From: Mallotus nudiflorus | Lineage: Eukaryota > Streptophyta > Magnoliopsida > Malpighiales > Euphorbiaceae | Assembly: GCA_947683625.1 (NCBI GenBank) | Contig: CANTUR010000282.1 | Coordinates: forward strand, 2,170,001-2,234,000 | Length of the DNA stretch: 64,000 nt | Reading direction: 5' to 3' | In this document: piece after piece, positions 11,870 through 24,856 of the stretch | How positions within the stretch are numbered: the first letter of the stretch is position 1 | Layout of the letters: the number at the start of each line of letters is the position of its first letter | Notes under the pieces: generated by a model | What the model saw: only the letters and a program-made list of their open reading frames with translations | Told to the model about the DNA's origin: nothing | Database searches by the model: none | Translations under genes and position numbers: made by a program

Positions 11870-12890
11870 TTACATAGTTTTAACTTAAGATCAACTATAT
11901 AATTGAATAAGTGTATAATAAAATAAAATTATAATTTAGAATTTAAGATTCAATCTAATACTAAATTAGTATTATTTAATAATATTTTTTTTTAATATTG
12001 AAATCGTTGTATAACATAAAAATTAGGTCAAGTGAATGATAATGAATGAGATAGGTTAAAGTGAAGTGCGATGTTTATTGAATTATGTTAAATAAAAATT
12101 ACATAGTCTTGAAAAATTATATATTTTTATGGTTATAGACAAATTATTTATTTATGAGATATTAAGAGAGATTTTTATTAAATTATGATAAATCAAAACT
12201 ACGTACTTTGAGAAACCTATATAATTTTATGTTATGGACAAATTATTTAGTTATGACATTAAAATTATATATTTTTGTGATGGGATAATTCAAATTAAAT
12301 TATAATTTATAATAACAAATTTATTTTTGTTTAATAACAATACTAAGTCATTTTATAACATTAAGATTAGGTTAAATAAATGAGAATGAATGAAATAAGT
12401 TCAAGTGAAGAATGATGTTTAATGAATTAGGTTAAATGAAAACTATGTTGAGAAAATTATATAATTTTATGGTTATAGACAAATTATTTATTTATGAGAT
12501 ATGTTAATAAAGATTTTTATTGAACTATAATAAATCAAAACTACGTAATTTTGAGTAAAACTGCGTAGTTTTTAGAAACCTATATAATTTTATAGTTATA
12601 GACAAATTATTTATTTATGACGTTAAAATTATATATTTTTGTAATGAGATAATTCAAATTAAATTATAATTTATAGTAACAATTTTATTTTTATTTAATA
12701 ACAATACCAAATTGTTTTATAACATTAAAATTAACTAAAGTGAATGAGAATGAATGAAATAGGTTGAAGTGAAGAGTGATGTTTAATGAATTATGTTAAA
12801 TTCAAACTATGTAATTTTGAGAAAATTATATAATTTGATGGTTATAGACAAATTAATCAATGTTATATTTATTTAATCGTATATTAATAT
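11870..12890. repeat. approximately 360-bp tandem array
   Basis: The phrase 'gaatgaatga(a/g)ata(a/g)gtt' recurs near 12028, 12385 and 12750, each followed by 'gaatta(t/g)gttaaat' and 'ggttatagacaaatt'. That gives about two and a half units of 350-366 bp. Related sequence continues at 8020-8609 on the other side of the inserted solo LTR. The array is very AT-rich and non-coding. Confidence 0.7.
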
Positions 12891-13853
12891 TATAAAATAA
12901 TATTAATATTTAATTTATATTATGATGCCTTCTATATTTTTTTTATTTGGTAAAGTATATACTCTTTATTAATAACCACTTTAAACATAAAACACATTCT
13001 CATATTAAGATAATAAAAATAAAGTAATATAAAAGTAGCTAAAAATTGAAATTATTTTAAAATTTTCTTTAAATTATATCTATTTAATACTAATATTTAA
13101 ACTTATGAGATAATAAACGAGTTTAATACTAATATTTAATATACTCTATTTATAAATTTTTTTATGAATCTGTTCGCAAACTTATTTAATGATCTTATTT
13201 ATAAATTTACTTTACAAATTTATTTATAAATTTATTTATAAAATTAAATAAGTCAAAATTCAAAATGTTCGAATTTAACTTATTTATCTTCTAAACTTTA
13301 AAATTATGTTCAAATTCAAGTCGTTTAACTTAATAAACAAATTCCAACAGTTTTTTAACCGATCTAACGCAGAGCTGCCCGATCGGTTTCTAAGGCATGT
13401 TCGGTGAAAGGTTCAATAATTTTTTTCCCTTCCTTTTGCCGATTAAAAAAATATTGTTATTATTAAAAAAACAACAACAAATCAAGTTGCGACAAGTGGA
13501 CGATGGAAATACATTTAAGTGGTATTTAAAAAGAAATCACATCACTCATTCACCACGCTATACTACAACAAACACATGCACGCACATAAAGCTTCAGTAT
13601 TAAAACCCATACACATCATCCCATGCCACTCCGCATCCACTCATCTGAAGCGACGTGGACAAACACAATCAGAAACAGTAGAATCAATCACAGAGAATTC
13701 AAAATTCAAGAGCTTTCACAATAATGGCGGAGTGGAAACGAAGCTGGGTCGTGAATCGATGCACCGCTGGTATTTTTTACCCGCCATATCCGTGACGTGA
13801 AAAGATCACACGAGTCAAGTCTCTTATTGAGAGGCTGAGGCTCCATTTTCTGC
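12891..13853. other. intergenic region and presumed PHO1 upstream region
   Basis: 12891-13390 is AT-rich with degenerate repeats and no gene. 13400-13853 is more balanced in base composition and leads into the PHO1 core promoter. Small plus-strand frames here (for example 13397-13603 and 13519-13800) have no homologous look and are treated as chance. Confidence 0.5.
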
Positions 13854-13861
13854 TATATAAT
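13854..13861 (+). promoter_or_regulatory. PHO1: TATA box of PHO1
   Basis: The string tatataat lies 69 bp upstream of the PHO1 start codon at 13930. With the usual 25-32 bp offset it predicts transcription starting near 13885-13895 and a leader of roughly 40 nt. It sits in a locally GC-richer stretch after a long AT-rich flank. Confidence 0.65.
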
Positions 13862-13929
13862 AGACCCACAAGCACGCTACTTTGAGACCACTGATCGGTG
13901 ACACAAAGAGTGCGAGAGAGTGGTAGACA

Positions 13930-16900
13930 ATGGCGAGCGGTAGTAGTTGTAGTACCAGTAGTTCAGCAGCAACTTGGCATTGTAGTCCTGTCTCGAGATT
14001 TGCTAATTTGGGTTCTAAAAATATCAGCAAATGGAGATCGAATCTGCTGTTGGTTCGCACCTTCAGGGCGCGTCCTGTTTCGACGTCTTTCTGTGTTAAG
14101 AATGTTTCTAGTGAGCCAAAGACCACAATCAAAGATCCAGTCTCCGATCAAGGTGCGTCGATTGAATTCAATATGTCTGTGTGTGTGTGTGGATTTCAAA
14201 ATTGAATCTTTGCTATTGTTGTTCTTCTTCTTCTAGTTTAATTTGAGCTGGTAGTTGTGTATCGTTACAGTTTGATGGTTACAGCTATGTCATGCTATCA
14301 TGTCAGTGTTGAAAAAGAATTGGGACCCACCATTTGTTTTGATTTAGTTCAAAAGAAATAGAGGCTATATGATGATTCTTCTAAAGCCTTTGTTCTGAAA
14401 AATCGAGACTTACCTGAGAGATCTTCAGCTGGTTTTGGACTACTTACTAGCCTAAGAATTGTAATAAAACCACGTTACTATCTAAGTGAAGCTGGCTTCT
14501 TATTATCAATATTATGTTTTAAGCATGTATGTGTGTACAGTTGTTGGGCCCAGATCCTTTTTTGATGCTGACATGGTTTAATCGTATATTGATTGTTGGA
14601 AAATTTAGGTATTTCTTCTTTTAAACTAAGCTAAGGAGACAATTACTAGTTCAATACCAGTTGAAAGATAGAGACCTTACATATACATGCTTAGTGATAA
14701 GCTGTCACCTATGGTCCAATATTTACATATCTAACTTAAAGCCTAATATATTTGTGTTATCTTTCTTCTTTCCATATGAAAGGAAAAGATCAAAGCATGG
14801 AGGGAATTTATTTTTTCCTCCCCTTAATATTTGCTTCATGGTATCGAATTATACTTAATATCATGTACTGTACTTAGTTGCTGATTGATGTCTTATTGTA
14901 CCAGCCTCAAGTAAGAGTATTTTAACTCCAGATGCCTCATCCATTGCCTCAAGTATCAGATACCATGCAGAATTCACACCAGCATTTTCTCCAGAAGATT
15001 TTGAGTTTCCAAAGGCCTACTTTGCAACTGCACAGAGTGTTCGTGATTCTCTTATTATAAACTGGAATTCAACGTATGAGTACTATGACAAGTTGAATGT
15101 AAAGCAGGCATATTATTTGTCCATGGAATTTCTACAGGTTTATCACGATCTTCTGCTTTAATTAAAAAACTTGACAACTCAATTGTCTACAAAGCATTAT
15201 TGTTTTATTATGGCGCTATTTTGTAGGGTAGAGCATTGCTGAATGCTGTTGGTAATTTAGAGCTGACTGGAGCTTATGCAGAGGCTTTGACCATGCTTGG
15301 ACATAGTTTGGAAAATGTGGCTCATCAGGTAGCATTCGTATAGATACTTCTTTGTAGATTATTTGTATCATTGATACTCAATGTCAAGTTTTGCATTTTA
15401 TAGAGGTGGTCCATTTTGCAAAATGTTTCAAATAATTGAGGAAGAGTCTTAAGTAACAGGCTTAAGGTTGCCTCTAAATTTTAAACAGATTTTTTTTGTT
15501 GCTGTTTTGAAATGTCCAGTGTGATCTGGGAAAAGACCAATAGTTGCAGGAAAAGAACTGTTCCTCTTTCTATAACTGTGTAAATGTGCCATTTAAGTTT
15601 TTGTTTTAGTAGCTAAGTTCATTTGTCGAATGATAATAGGAGCCTGATGCTGCACTTGGAAATGGAGGTCTCGGGCGACTTGCATCCTGCTTCTTGGATT
15701 CATTGGCGACATTAAACTACCCTGCATGGGGTTATGGATTAAGATACAAGTATGGCTTATTTAAACAGCGTATTACAAAAGATGGTCAAGAGGAGGTTGC
15801 TGAGGATTGGCTTGAGGTGTACTTTCTTTCTTTTTTTTTTTTTTCCAATATCTTTCGCTTGAAGTGATTCCTTTAGATATTTCAACAAATTTCTAAACTT
15901 ACCTGGAGTTTTTAGTTCTGGTTTTCCTATTATTTAATCCTTTTTCTTGTAGATGGGTAATCCTTGGGAAATAGTGAGAAATGATGTTGCATATCCTATA
16001 AAATTCTATGGCAAGGTCGTTTGTGGATCAGATGGAAAGAAACACTGGACTGGAGGAGAAGATGTAAAGGCTGTGGCATATGATGTCCCAATACCAGGAT
16101 ACAAAACTAAATCCACCATTAACCTGCGACTTTGGTCAACTAAAGCTCCAGCAGAAGACTTGGACTTGTCTGCTTTTAATTCCGGGGATCACACTAAAGC
16201 ATGTGAGGCTCTAGCGAATGCTGAAAAGGTTAGGATTTTATATTGCATTTGCTAATGAGCAATTAAATATTCTCAGAATTTGGTTGAATATTACGTGTAT
16301 ATGAATTTCTTCAGTAAAGATACTGCCTGTGCATACATTCTTAAGATTTAGTCAGCAAATACATTGTTCTGGTAATAATTTGCTGCAGGGAGTTTCTTCT
16401 CTGATCTATTTTGTTTAATTTTTGGATTTTTGGCTAATCTCCTCATCCTCTACTTCACAGATATTTAATTCCTTCTAGGCATTTGTTCCTTGTTTTAGCA
16501 CATTTTTGGTGCTGCAATCTGCAGACTAGTACCTGTTATTAAATGCTGCCTTTTTGGTTCTTTTACGTATTTTGGAAAACCATCTGAATTTAAAGGGTAA
16601 CCATTATTATTATTTTGCTTTCTTCTGATATTAGATTTGCCATATTCTCTACCCTGGGGATGACTCAGAGGAGGGCAAAATTCTTCGGTTGAAGCAACAA
16701 TATACCTTATGTTCAGCTTCTCTACAAGATATTATTGCACGTTTTGAGAGAAGATCTGGGTCACACGTAAAATGGGAAGAATTTCCGGAGAAAGTTGCTG
16801 TCCAGATGAATGACACTCACCCCACACTTTGCATCCCAGAGCTCATGAGAATTTTGATGGACTTGAAAGGCTTAAGCTGGGAGGAGGCCTGGAATATTAC

Positions 16901-19900
16901 TCAAAGGTATTCCCCTTATCGATTGTTTGAACTATAGGTATTGTTGTGTATGTGTGTATATTATGTTGTTAATTTTGGAATATATGCACTAAAAGGGTTA
17001 TTTTTTAGGTGATTGAGTTATACTCAGAGAAGCACTGGAATGATTAGGATGTATGGGCATTAGATCTTTGCTAATAGGTGTATTAGTTCCTGTTTTGATT
17101 TTGTGGTACTTGTTGGTTTTTTTAGAGGCCATTGCTTGGAAAAGTCTTTGGCTTGAATTGAAATCACAGTTGTTCCTTGTATCACCCACCAACCCCGTCC
17201 CCCCTTCCCCTGTGAGTCTCAGACACAATACAAATTGTTCAGGCCTAAGTATCTTATGCAGATATTTCATGAAAGAATTCTAGGAAGTGAGACTTATTTG
17301 CATTCTCTCCATCCCAAGATTCATAACTGATCATTTTGGGCTTGAATTGAAATCACAGTCGTTCCTTGTATCACCCACCAACCCCATCCCCCCTTCCCCT
17401 GTGAGTCTCAGACACAATACAATTTGTTCAGGCCTAAGTAGCTTATGCAGATATTTCATAAAAGAATTCTGGGAAGTGAGACTTATCTGCATTCTCTCCA
17501 TCCCAAGATTCTAGTTGGGTCATAACTGATCATTTATTTGTGTATTTCATCTATAATAAATTGGTATGAGCCAGCTTATTGTTCCAGTATGCAACAGCTG
17601 AGTGACAAAACATATTATCTAATTGATTTTTGTGCCACTTATTATTTTTAAGTAGTTTTTTGGATTTGTTTGTCAGTGGGATTATCAGAATACCTCTTCA
17701 CAGCCTTCTTCTTTGCTGTCCTTATTACACCAGTGTTTCAAGTGATCTGAACAAAAAAGAAAAATGTGACTGAGAGTATATTTGTCACTCATTTTTCAGC
17801 TATTTTTTCCTGACATAGACTGACCATTTGCTATTGGTCCTTTTACATCTCACAAGTTTTTTAGCTTTTCTTTTTTCTTTTTTTTAACTTCAGTGTTTCA
17901 GGTGATCTGAAAATATTAGAAATATGGAATTGGAAGTGAATATCCATAATGGTTCTTTTTCTGCACTTTGTTCCTTATCTGGCACTTTTCATTGGCCTTT
18001 CTTTTTGTTGGTTCTATGTCTCCCTTAAACTTCCTTAATTTGGGACTCACCTTGTATATAAGTTGCAATACCATATCATTAGACCACATAAAATACTTGG
18101 AAAAAATTGCAAACAAATGAAAAGACCTTTTACAAGGATAAATGTCAAGTTCTATAACTTGTGATGTCCCATTTTGACAATTATGTACCAGAACTGTGGC
18201 ATACACAAACCATACTGTTCTACCAGAAGCATTGGAGAAATGGAGTTTGGACCTCATGCAGAAACTGCTGCCACGGCATGTTGAGATCATAGAGATGATT
18301 GATGAGGAGGTAGTACTGGATTTGCTAAACAAAACCTTCTTTGTCGTATACACTAATTTAAACTTATGTTGTTTCCTATTGTGCAGCTTATACGCACCAT
18401 TGTTTCTGAATACGGTAGAGATGATTCCAAATTGTTGGAGAAAAAATTTAAGGAGATGAGAGTATTGGAAAATGTAGATTTGCCTGATGCCTTTGCAGAT
18501 TTAATTGTGAAACTCAAGGAAAGTTCTGTTGCTTCTACCACAGAAGAACCTGAAACTGCTGATGATGAAGTCAAGCTGGTTAATGAAAATGATGACCTTG
18601 AAAGCAAAGACGAGTCTGAAAGAAAAGATGAAGCAGAAAGCAAAGATGAGTCTGAAAGAGTAGATGAAATAGAAAGCAAAGATGAACTGTCAAACAAAGA
18701 AACTAAGAAGGAAAAGGTGGTGTCAGAACCACCACCAAAGATGGTTCGTATGGCTAATCTCTGCATAGTGGGCGGTCATGCAGTAAATGGAGTTGCTGAG
18801 ATACATAGTGAAATAGTGAAGGATGAAGTGTTTAATGCATTTTATGAGGTGATTCTTGCTTTGATCCCAGTAGAATGCATCTTGTATGACATTATTGAAA
18901 CTGTAGGGTACATGTGCCTCTCTAAATTATTGTCTTAAATCCCATGTCTTTAATCTGTCCTGCTCTTACATTACCAGCTGTGGCCTAAGAAGTTCCAAAA
19001 TAAAACAAATGGTGTTACACCAAGAAGATGGATCCGTTTCTGCAATCCTGATTTGAGTAAAATTATTACTGACTGGACTGGCTCTGAAGACTGGGTTTTA
19101 AATACTGAAAAGCTGGCTGAACTGAGAAAGGTAATTTTCCATATCCAATGCACACAATAGTTTTCAAAATTTGTTCACCAAAAACACCTGTAGTCCTTTT
19201 TTTGTTGTAAATTGCAGTCTTAAATAGTTTTGGCACTACAAGGTGCATTTCACGAAGTTGGAAGAGCAAATATAGGTCACATTTTGATATGAATGTTGGT
19301 CTAGACTCTAGACTCATGTATTTCTGTCTTTCTGAGGTAGAAAAAATTACTTGAATTGCTTAATGTTGGGCTGGCAATTGACAAGTTTCTATGGAAGGGA
19401 GCAAAACTTTCCGCATCTATTAAATTCTAAGCATTACTTACTTTGATCATTATCATTTAGAAATTTCGAAATGATCTATGAATCCACGATATACATATTA
19501 ATGACAGTGTTATTGCAGGATCAGTTTGGTTATAATGTATTTGATAATTAATATACGTGTTCATTTCGTTGTCTTGATTACAATGTCACCTCTTTGTATC
19601 TTAATCAAAGCTGTGCAATATGTATGTAGTTTGCTGATAATGAGGATCTTCAAACTCGGTGGAGGGCAGCAAAACAAAGCAATAAGATGAAAGTTGTGCA
19701 ATTAATCAAAGAGAAAACAGGGTATTCTGTGAGCCCTGATGCAATGTTTGATATCCAGGTAAGATTGTTGAGCTTGAAGACTTGCACTGGGAATATGATG
19801 GTGTAACAATGCAAAATAAAAGAAATTTCAGGTGAAAAGCAAAGTTCTATGTTGAATTACTTACCTCAGAAAGGGGAAAGAAAGATATGAGAATGCTGTG

Positions 19901-22900
19901 GAAGAACTGAAAAATAATTTGGAGGAATTTTCTTCAAAGCTTCATGATAAAGTTGAATACTTTACGTACCTCAGAAAGGGGAAAGAAAGAGATGAGAATT
20001 CTACAGAAGAACTGGAAAATAGTTTGGAGCAGTTTCTTCAAGCTTCATGTTATTTATTTTCATGTGACATTACAATTTCTATGCAGTTGATAAAATTTTT
20101 TATTCAGGTGAAACGTATTCATGAATACAAGCGACAACTGCTGAATATTCTGGGAATTGTGTATCGTTACAAGAAGATGAAAGAAATGAGTGCTGCAGAA
20201 AGGGTAAAAAAGTATGTCCCAAGGGTTTGTATATTTGGGGGAAAGGCATTTGCTACATATGTGCAAGCCAAGAGAATTGTGAAATTTATCACAGATGTTG
20301 GGGCCACAGTTAATCATGACTCTGAGATAGGTGATTTACTTAAGGTATGGATTTAATACCTGAATAATTTATTAGTCATATTTGGACTCATTCACTAATA
20401 ATTCAAATCTCTGTACTGAATGAGTTAAATATTTTTCTGGATTGGTATCAGTTCTATTACAGGTTTTCTTGGGATGGCTTATTAGGTAGCTAGCATAGGG
20501 AATGGATTTGAAGTTATAGATTCAAGTTTTGTCATCAAAATTGCTCTGATGAACTGCAATACTGCATTTCTGGGATGAGTAAAAACATTGATGCTTAAAA
20601 GGCAAAAGAATTCTTCTTTTACCAGACCTGGTCTGTTAAATAGACAAGAATTATTTTGGAGCCCTCTGATACTGGCTTGAGCAATTCCACCTTGTTTCTA
20701 TATAACAAGTAGAAGTTTTGAGATTATTATTATTTTGAGTTAATTGTGGTTTGTAAAACATGAAATTTCAAAGGCTTTTTTAGCCTTTCAATTAATGTAG
20801 TCAAACCACTTAGCACTGCAATGAGTTTCATTCTATCATCAAATAGAACTGTGTACATTTTCTTTTGTTTTTCAATTTTTAGGTTGTTTTTGTCCCGGAC
20901 TACAATGTCAGTGTTGCTGAATTGCTTATTCCTGCAAGTGAGCTCTCGCAGCATATCAGGTAATTAAATTTTAGTTATGCTGCAGCAGTTATTTATATTT
21001 GTTTCTTTTCCTCTTAGGTTTTTCTTCTAGTTGATATGGCATGGACATGGTTTCAAAAGTGCATCGTGAACTGCCTTTCTTTTCCTTGGTTTTCAGTAGG
21101 GCTGTGCACGGGTTTTGGAGAACCCGAACCATCCCAAAATTTTTTATTGGGGCTGGTCTAGAGATTATGAGTTCTCCAAACCGAATTTTTCCAAATTACA
21201 CCGAATCGAAGAACCGAAACCAGAACCTATAATCAATAGTTGATAATATATATGTATATATATATATATATCTAGTTGATAATCAATACTTGATAATATT
21301 AGAAATCTTTAATTATGTGTTACAAGTAAAATTTAGTACCATTTTAATAATTAATTATATTCAAATAATTTATTTTAGACAATCTATTATTAAAAATTAA
21401 CATATAATATTTGACATTTTAAATACTAATTAATTAATAATTGAAATAAAATAAATACACTCATCAACTAAATCTTTTTATAGTTAATTTTCAACATATG
21501 TTTAAATCATAAAATGAAATTTAAATTTATAAATAAAATTTTTATAGTAAAATTTATGGTCATCTTATCTTATATGTTCAAATTATAAAATTATTAAAAT
21601 ATAAATATTAAAATAAAACTTAAAATAAAATTTATAAAAATGGTACAATTGTTATATATATATATATATTTCTTTATTATAAATTTGTTAAATAGTAATT
21701 TTAAAAATATAAATTAAAAATGAATACAAATCTCTGAATTTTGGTTTCACTTCAAACCATTTTAAAATCTCTATTTGCTCCTAATATTCGCTCTGAATTG
21801 CTCCGAATTTTCGGAGCAATTTTGAGCAGAGATGTAAATTTTTGGAGTCAGGTCCGGAGAATTTATTTGAATTCTCCAACTTTTTTTGGGTTGGGTCCTG
21901 AGAATTTGCAATCTTCGAACTACTCTGACTTATGCACAGCCCTAGTTTTGAGTGTCTGTGATTCACCAAGCCTTGTGTATCTCTTCTTAGACTCGGGTCT
22001 TGAAGCTGCTATTCAGTTAGTTTGAGTAGCTTTGGCCTAAGCTGACATGGCTGACCAGGGGAAACTTATGCTATGTAATGTTTAGTTGCAATTTGTATTA
22101 TTTATTACAAACAGAAGGTATTTTTCTAGTTGGAAATTGGAGCCTATTAGGGTTTTGGGGAGTGAGGGCCTAAACACAGGTTTTTGTATGTTAGTTCATG
22201 TTCGAAATTTCAGTCATGAAACTTGGGTTCTGAAATCCAATTTAGTCTTCAGGAAATGGTTTCATGGAAGGTCTGAGCAGATGCTTGGGAATAATTATAC
22301 ACGCCAGTTTCTAGTTAATATGCAACTCAATTACATCCAAGAACTGCCACAGGGCTACACTGGGACACTGCCTTGCATAAGCTCAATCGGGCTGAGTTCT
22401 GTTGAACTTTTTTCCTTTTATAATTTCTGTTGGTCAAATTATTTTACCTAGGTATGTTAACTTTTGATCTAATTTCCAATTAGGATCATGAACTTTTCAA
22501 CTGCAGGTATTATGGGAGATTAGCTTGTTTAGATTGGCAAAGAAGACTATTCCTGTGTCTTGCATTATGCATCCTGTCATGCATATAGGTTTATTTGGGG
22601 TTCTAGTGTCGGGATTTTAACCTTGACAAAGATAGTAACAGTCAGCTATGTCATTCATTCCTCTCTTCTTAAACATGGTTCAGTTATAGGTATTCACACA
22701 AGGAGTAAGGTGAAATGGCCTGTGGGATGTGATAATCTCACTAATTGTTTTAGGCTATACATCTTTCAAGAGTTCAAGATGCAACTTCGGAAGTAAATAA
22801 GGATTTACATAAATGTCTGATTCTCATTGGTTCTGCAAAGAGCTTTCATGGTGCTAACATTCCCTCATGTTGTAGTACTGCTGGGATGGAAGCCAGTGGA

Positions 22901-23933
22901 ACCAGCAACATGAAGTTTGCAATGAATGGTTGTGTCCTAATTGGGACCTTAGATGGAGCCAATGTAGAGATACGGCGAGAAGTTGGAGAAGACAATTTTT
23001 TTCTCTTTGGGGCTAAAGCTCATGAGATCGCAGGGTTGAGAAAAGAAAGGGCTGAGGGAAAGGTATGCCAACTGAACTAAAGTATTATCTCTGCTCTGAA
23101 GTTTTGACAAAATTTTAGTCATGTAGTGATACAATTCCTAAATGAGCAATGGGCTAGGATTTACGAGTGCTAGGATTTACAAGTGCTAGGATTTACAAGT
23201 GCTAGCATCTTTACATTTATTAAAATCTTTTTCATTTCTTTTTCTGAGTAACAATAAAGAAAATGAAGGGATAATTATCATTTTCTTCGTTGGACTTCAT
23301 TTTTGGATAATTAACATTTAAATCTTGCTAAAACTCTTAATTATAGTTTGTTCCCGACCCACGTTTTGAAGAAGTGAAGGAATTCGTCAAAAGTGGTGCT
23401 TTTGGGTCTTACAACTATGATGAATTGATGGGATCCTTGGAAGGAAATGAAGGTTTTGGTCGTGGTGATTATTTCCTTGTTGGCAAGGACTTCCCCAGCT
23501 ATGTAGAATGCCAAGAGGAAGTTGATGAAGCATACAGGAACCAAAAGGTGAGTTTTGACAACATCCCCTTATTATTGAATCACATAAGCATTCTCCATCG
23601 ATTGCCTGTCTGCTAGATCCCTATTTTTGTTTTCTGTTTTTTCTTTTTCTGTCCAATGGATTTGGAAGTTTTTCAAAATGCAGTTTTTAATCTTAGTTTT
23701 TCTGCCCTCATTGCTACCTTTTTCTTTTCGTATTCAAAGATAGTGGGACAATCTTCTTGTAGTTTTGTTGATTGCCTTTTTGTTTGTATGTTGCTGACAT
23801 TTGTAACTGGTGACAGAAATGGACCAAAATGTCAATCTTGAACACAGCAGGTTCACACTACTTTAGCAGTGACAGAACAATTCATGAATATGCCCAAGAT
23901 ATTTGGAATATTGCACCTGTCATATTGCCATAG
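13930..23933 (+). CDS. PHO1: plastidial alpha-1,4-glucan phosphorylase, L isozyme (15 exons)
   Basis: This enzyme reversibly phosphorolyses alpha-1,4-glucans to glucose-1-phosphate in plastids (starch metabolism; EC 2.4.1.1). Exons: 13930-14152, 14905-15137, 15227-15328, 15640-15816, 15953-16228, 16635-16906, 18192-18309, 18387-18848, 18978-19130, 19630-19758, 20108-20344, 20883-20959, 22876-23062, 23347-23547, 23817-23933. All junctions are GT-AG; the total is 2964 nt, 987 aa plus stop. Residues 1-74 are Ser-rich and fit a plastid transit peptide. Family blocks include GNGGLGRLASCFLDSLATLN (exon 4), VAVQMNDTHPTLCIPELMRI (exon 6), VKRIHEYKRQLLNI (exon 11) and the pyridoxal-phosphate site EASGTSNMKFAMNG, with the expected Schiff-base Lys at about residue 833. 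An acidic, Lys/Glu-rich insertion at about 510-583 (exon 8) is the hallmark that separates the L (plastid) form from the cytosolic H form. It is complete, with no frameshift. Confidence 0.96.
17152..17540 (+). repeat. 189-bp tandem duplication in PHO1 intron 6
   Basis: Two near-identical direct copies start at 17152 and 17341 (both begin cttgaattgaaatcacag) and end in 'cccaagattc...cataactgatcatt'. The copies differ at only a few bases, so the duplication is recent. It lies wholly inside intron 6 (16907-18191); the open frames seen there are by-products of the repeat. Confidence 0.9.
19862..20055 (+). repeat. 105-bp imperfect tandem duplication in PHO1 intron 10
   Basis: Copies begin tacctcagaaaggggaaaga at 19862 and 19967, and both end near 'cttcatg'. 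They read as a Glu/Lys-rich coiled-coil-like peptide in the frame that runs open into exon 11 (open from 19898 to 20356). The normal intron 10 (19759-20107) has good splice sites, so this is most likely intronic, but intron retention would stay in frame with exon 11. Confidence 0.8.
21097..21944. mobile_element. hAT-like non-autonomous element in PHO1 intron 12
   Basis: Terminal inverted repeats TAGGGCTGTGCA (21097) and TGCACAGCCCTA (ending 21944) are flanked by 8-bp duplications gttttcag (21089-21096) and gttttgag (21945-21952), with one mismatch. Short terminal inverted repeats beginning TAGGG and an 8-bp duplication are typical of hAT elements. The 848-bp interior is AT-rich with short subterminal 'GAACCGAA'-type motifs and encodes no transposase. 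It enlarges intron 12 to about 1.9 kb. Confidence 0.8.
23153..23200 (+). repeat. 16-bp x 3 minisatellite in PHO1 intron 13
   Basis: Three direct copies of gctaggatttac(g/a)agt lie head to tail, followed by a partial fourth (gctagcat). Intronic; probably replication slippage. Confidence 0.9.
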
Positions 23934-24054
23934 TAACCGCTCTAGTTGCAGTACAGAGTTGGTGATTCCACGAGCAAAGCAACAGAATGAGTATGGATGT
24001 TCATTATCACGCCACGATGTTAATTTGCTTTCCATGTAAAGGAGGTTTCCAGAA

Positions 24055-24060
24055 ATAAAT
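24055..24060 (+). terminator. PHO1: poly(A) signal of PHO1
   Basis: AATAAA lies 122 bp after the PHO1 stop codon (23931-23933), a normal plant 3' UTR distance. An A-rich tract follows at about 24095-24107. Confidence 0.55.
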
Positions 24061-24856
24061 GTAGTTCCAATAACATAGGGAGAAAAATTAAACCAAAAAA
24101 AAAAAAAGCAGAGCCTCTGTGTATTTCTACCAAATTAGTAATGAATAAATTTTTCTTCATAAAATTTTGTTAAAGCTCATTTACTGCTTCATCAATGCAT
24201 TTTAGTAATCCATTACGTTAAACAGGTTTGATTTTCAATGCCAGCCCCGAAACAAGCATGCCTATTCATGCTATCACTGGCGGCTGGCGTGCTTGGACTA
24301 GATGAATCTTCCTATTGTCAAGATGGTTTCCAGAAAGATGTTTTGTGCTTCAAAATTGGCATTTAAGCACCATCTACCTGTAAAGTTGATCCTATTGAAA
24401 TGATGTGAAAGAAATCTTGAATGGCTTTATACCTTTAATTGAACCAAAAGATAAATCAGTCTTGTCCTTCTAATTGGTATACAATCATCTTTCACCAAGT
24501 GCATTGCACTGGAAGAGACATCAGTCCCTCTCCTCTCCATAGTCTGAAAGGAGTGAAAAAGAAATGGAAAACAAAGAAAAAAAATAAAACAAAAAAAAAA
24601 ATACAAAGAAGAGGTGAAGGTACATTGTGTATTAATTTGCCCAATGTCTTCAAGCTTGAGGATTTCGTACCATCACAAAATTGCTCAAGGAAACGGTGGC
24701 TTTCTTAAACACTAGCATTGCTACAAGGACTATTATTCAAAACAGTATCAGAGGCAAAAAGGCATCAGTTAATGAGAATATGGACGTCATAAAGATTGAA
24801 TCATTGGGAAGGCAGAACAAATGTCAGTAAAATATGTGATTCCAAGAACTTTAGAA
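24061..24856. other. spacer between convergent PHO1 and zinc-finger genes
   Basis: About 800 bp separates the two convergent 3' ends, and both 3' UTRs probably occupy part of it. An A-rich stretch (24560-24610) is the only obvious feature. No supported coding sequence; the frame at 24439-24708 is low-complexity Lys/Thr. Confidence 0.5.

Noticed and set aside
17053..17514. Two similar frames of about 75 codons inside PHO1 intron 6
   Set aside because: They are the two copies of the 189-bp intronic duplication read in the same frame; splice sites place the whole segment in the intron.
24439..24708. 89-codon plus-strand frame just after PHO1
   Set aside because: Lys/Thr-rich low complexity from an A-rich tract between convergent 3' ends.
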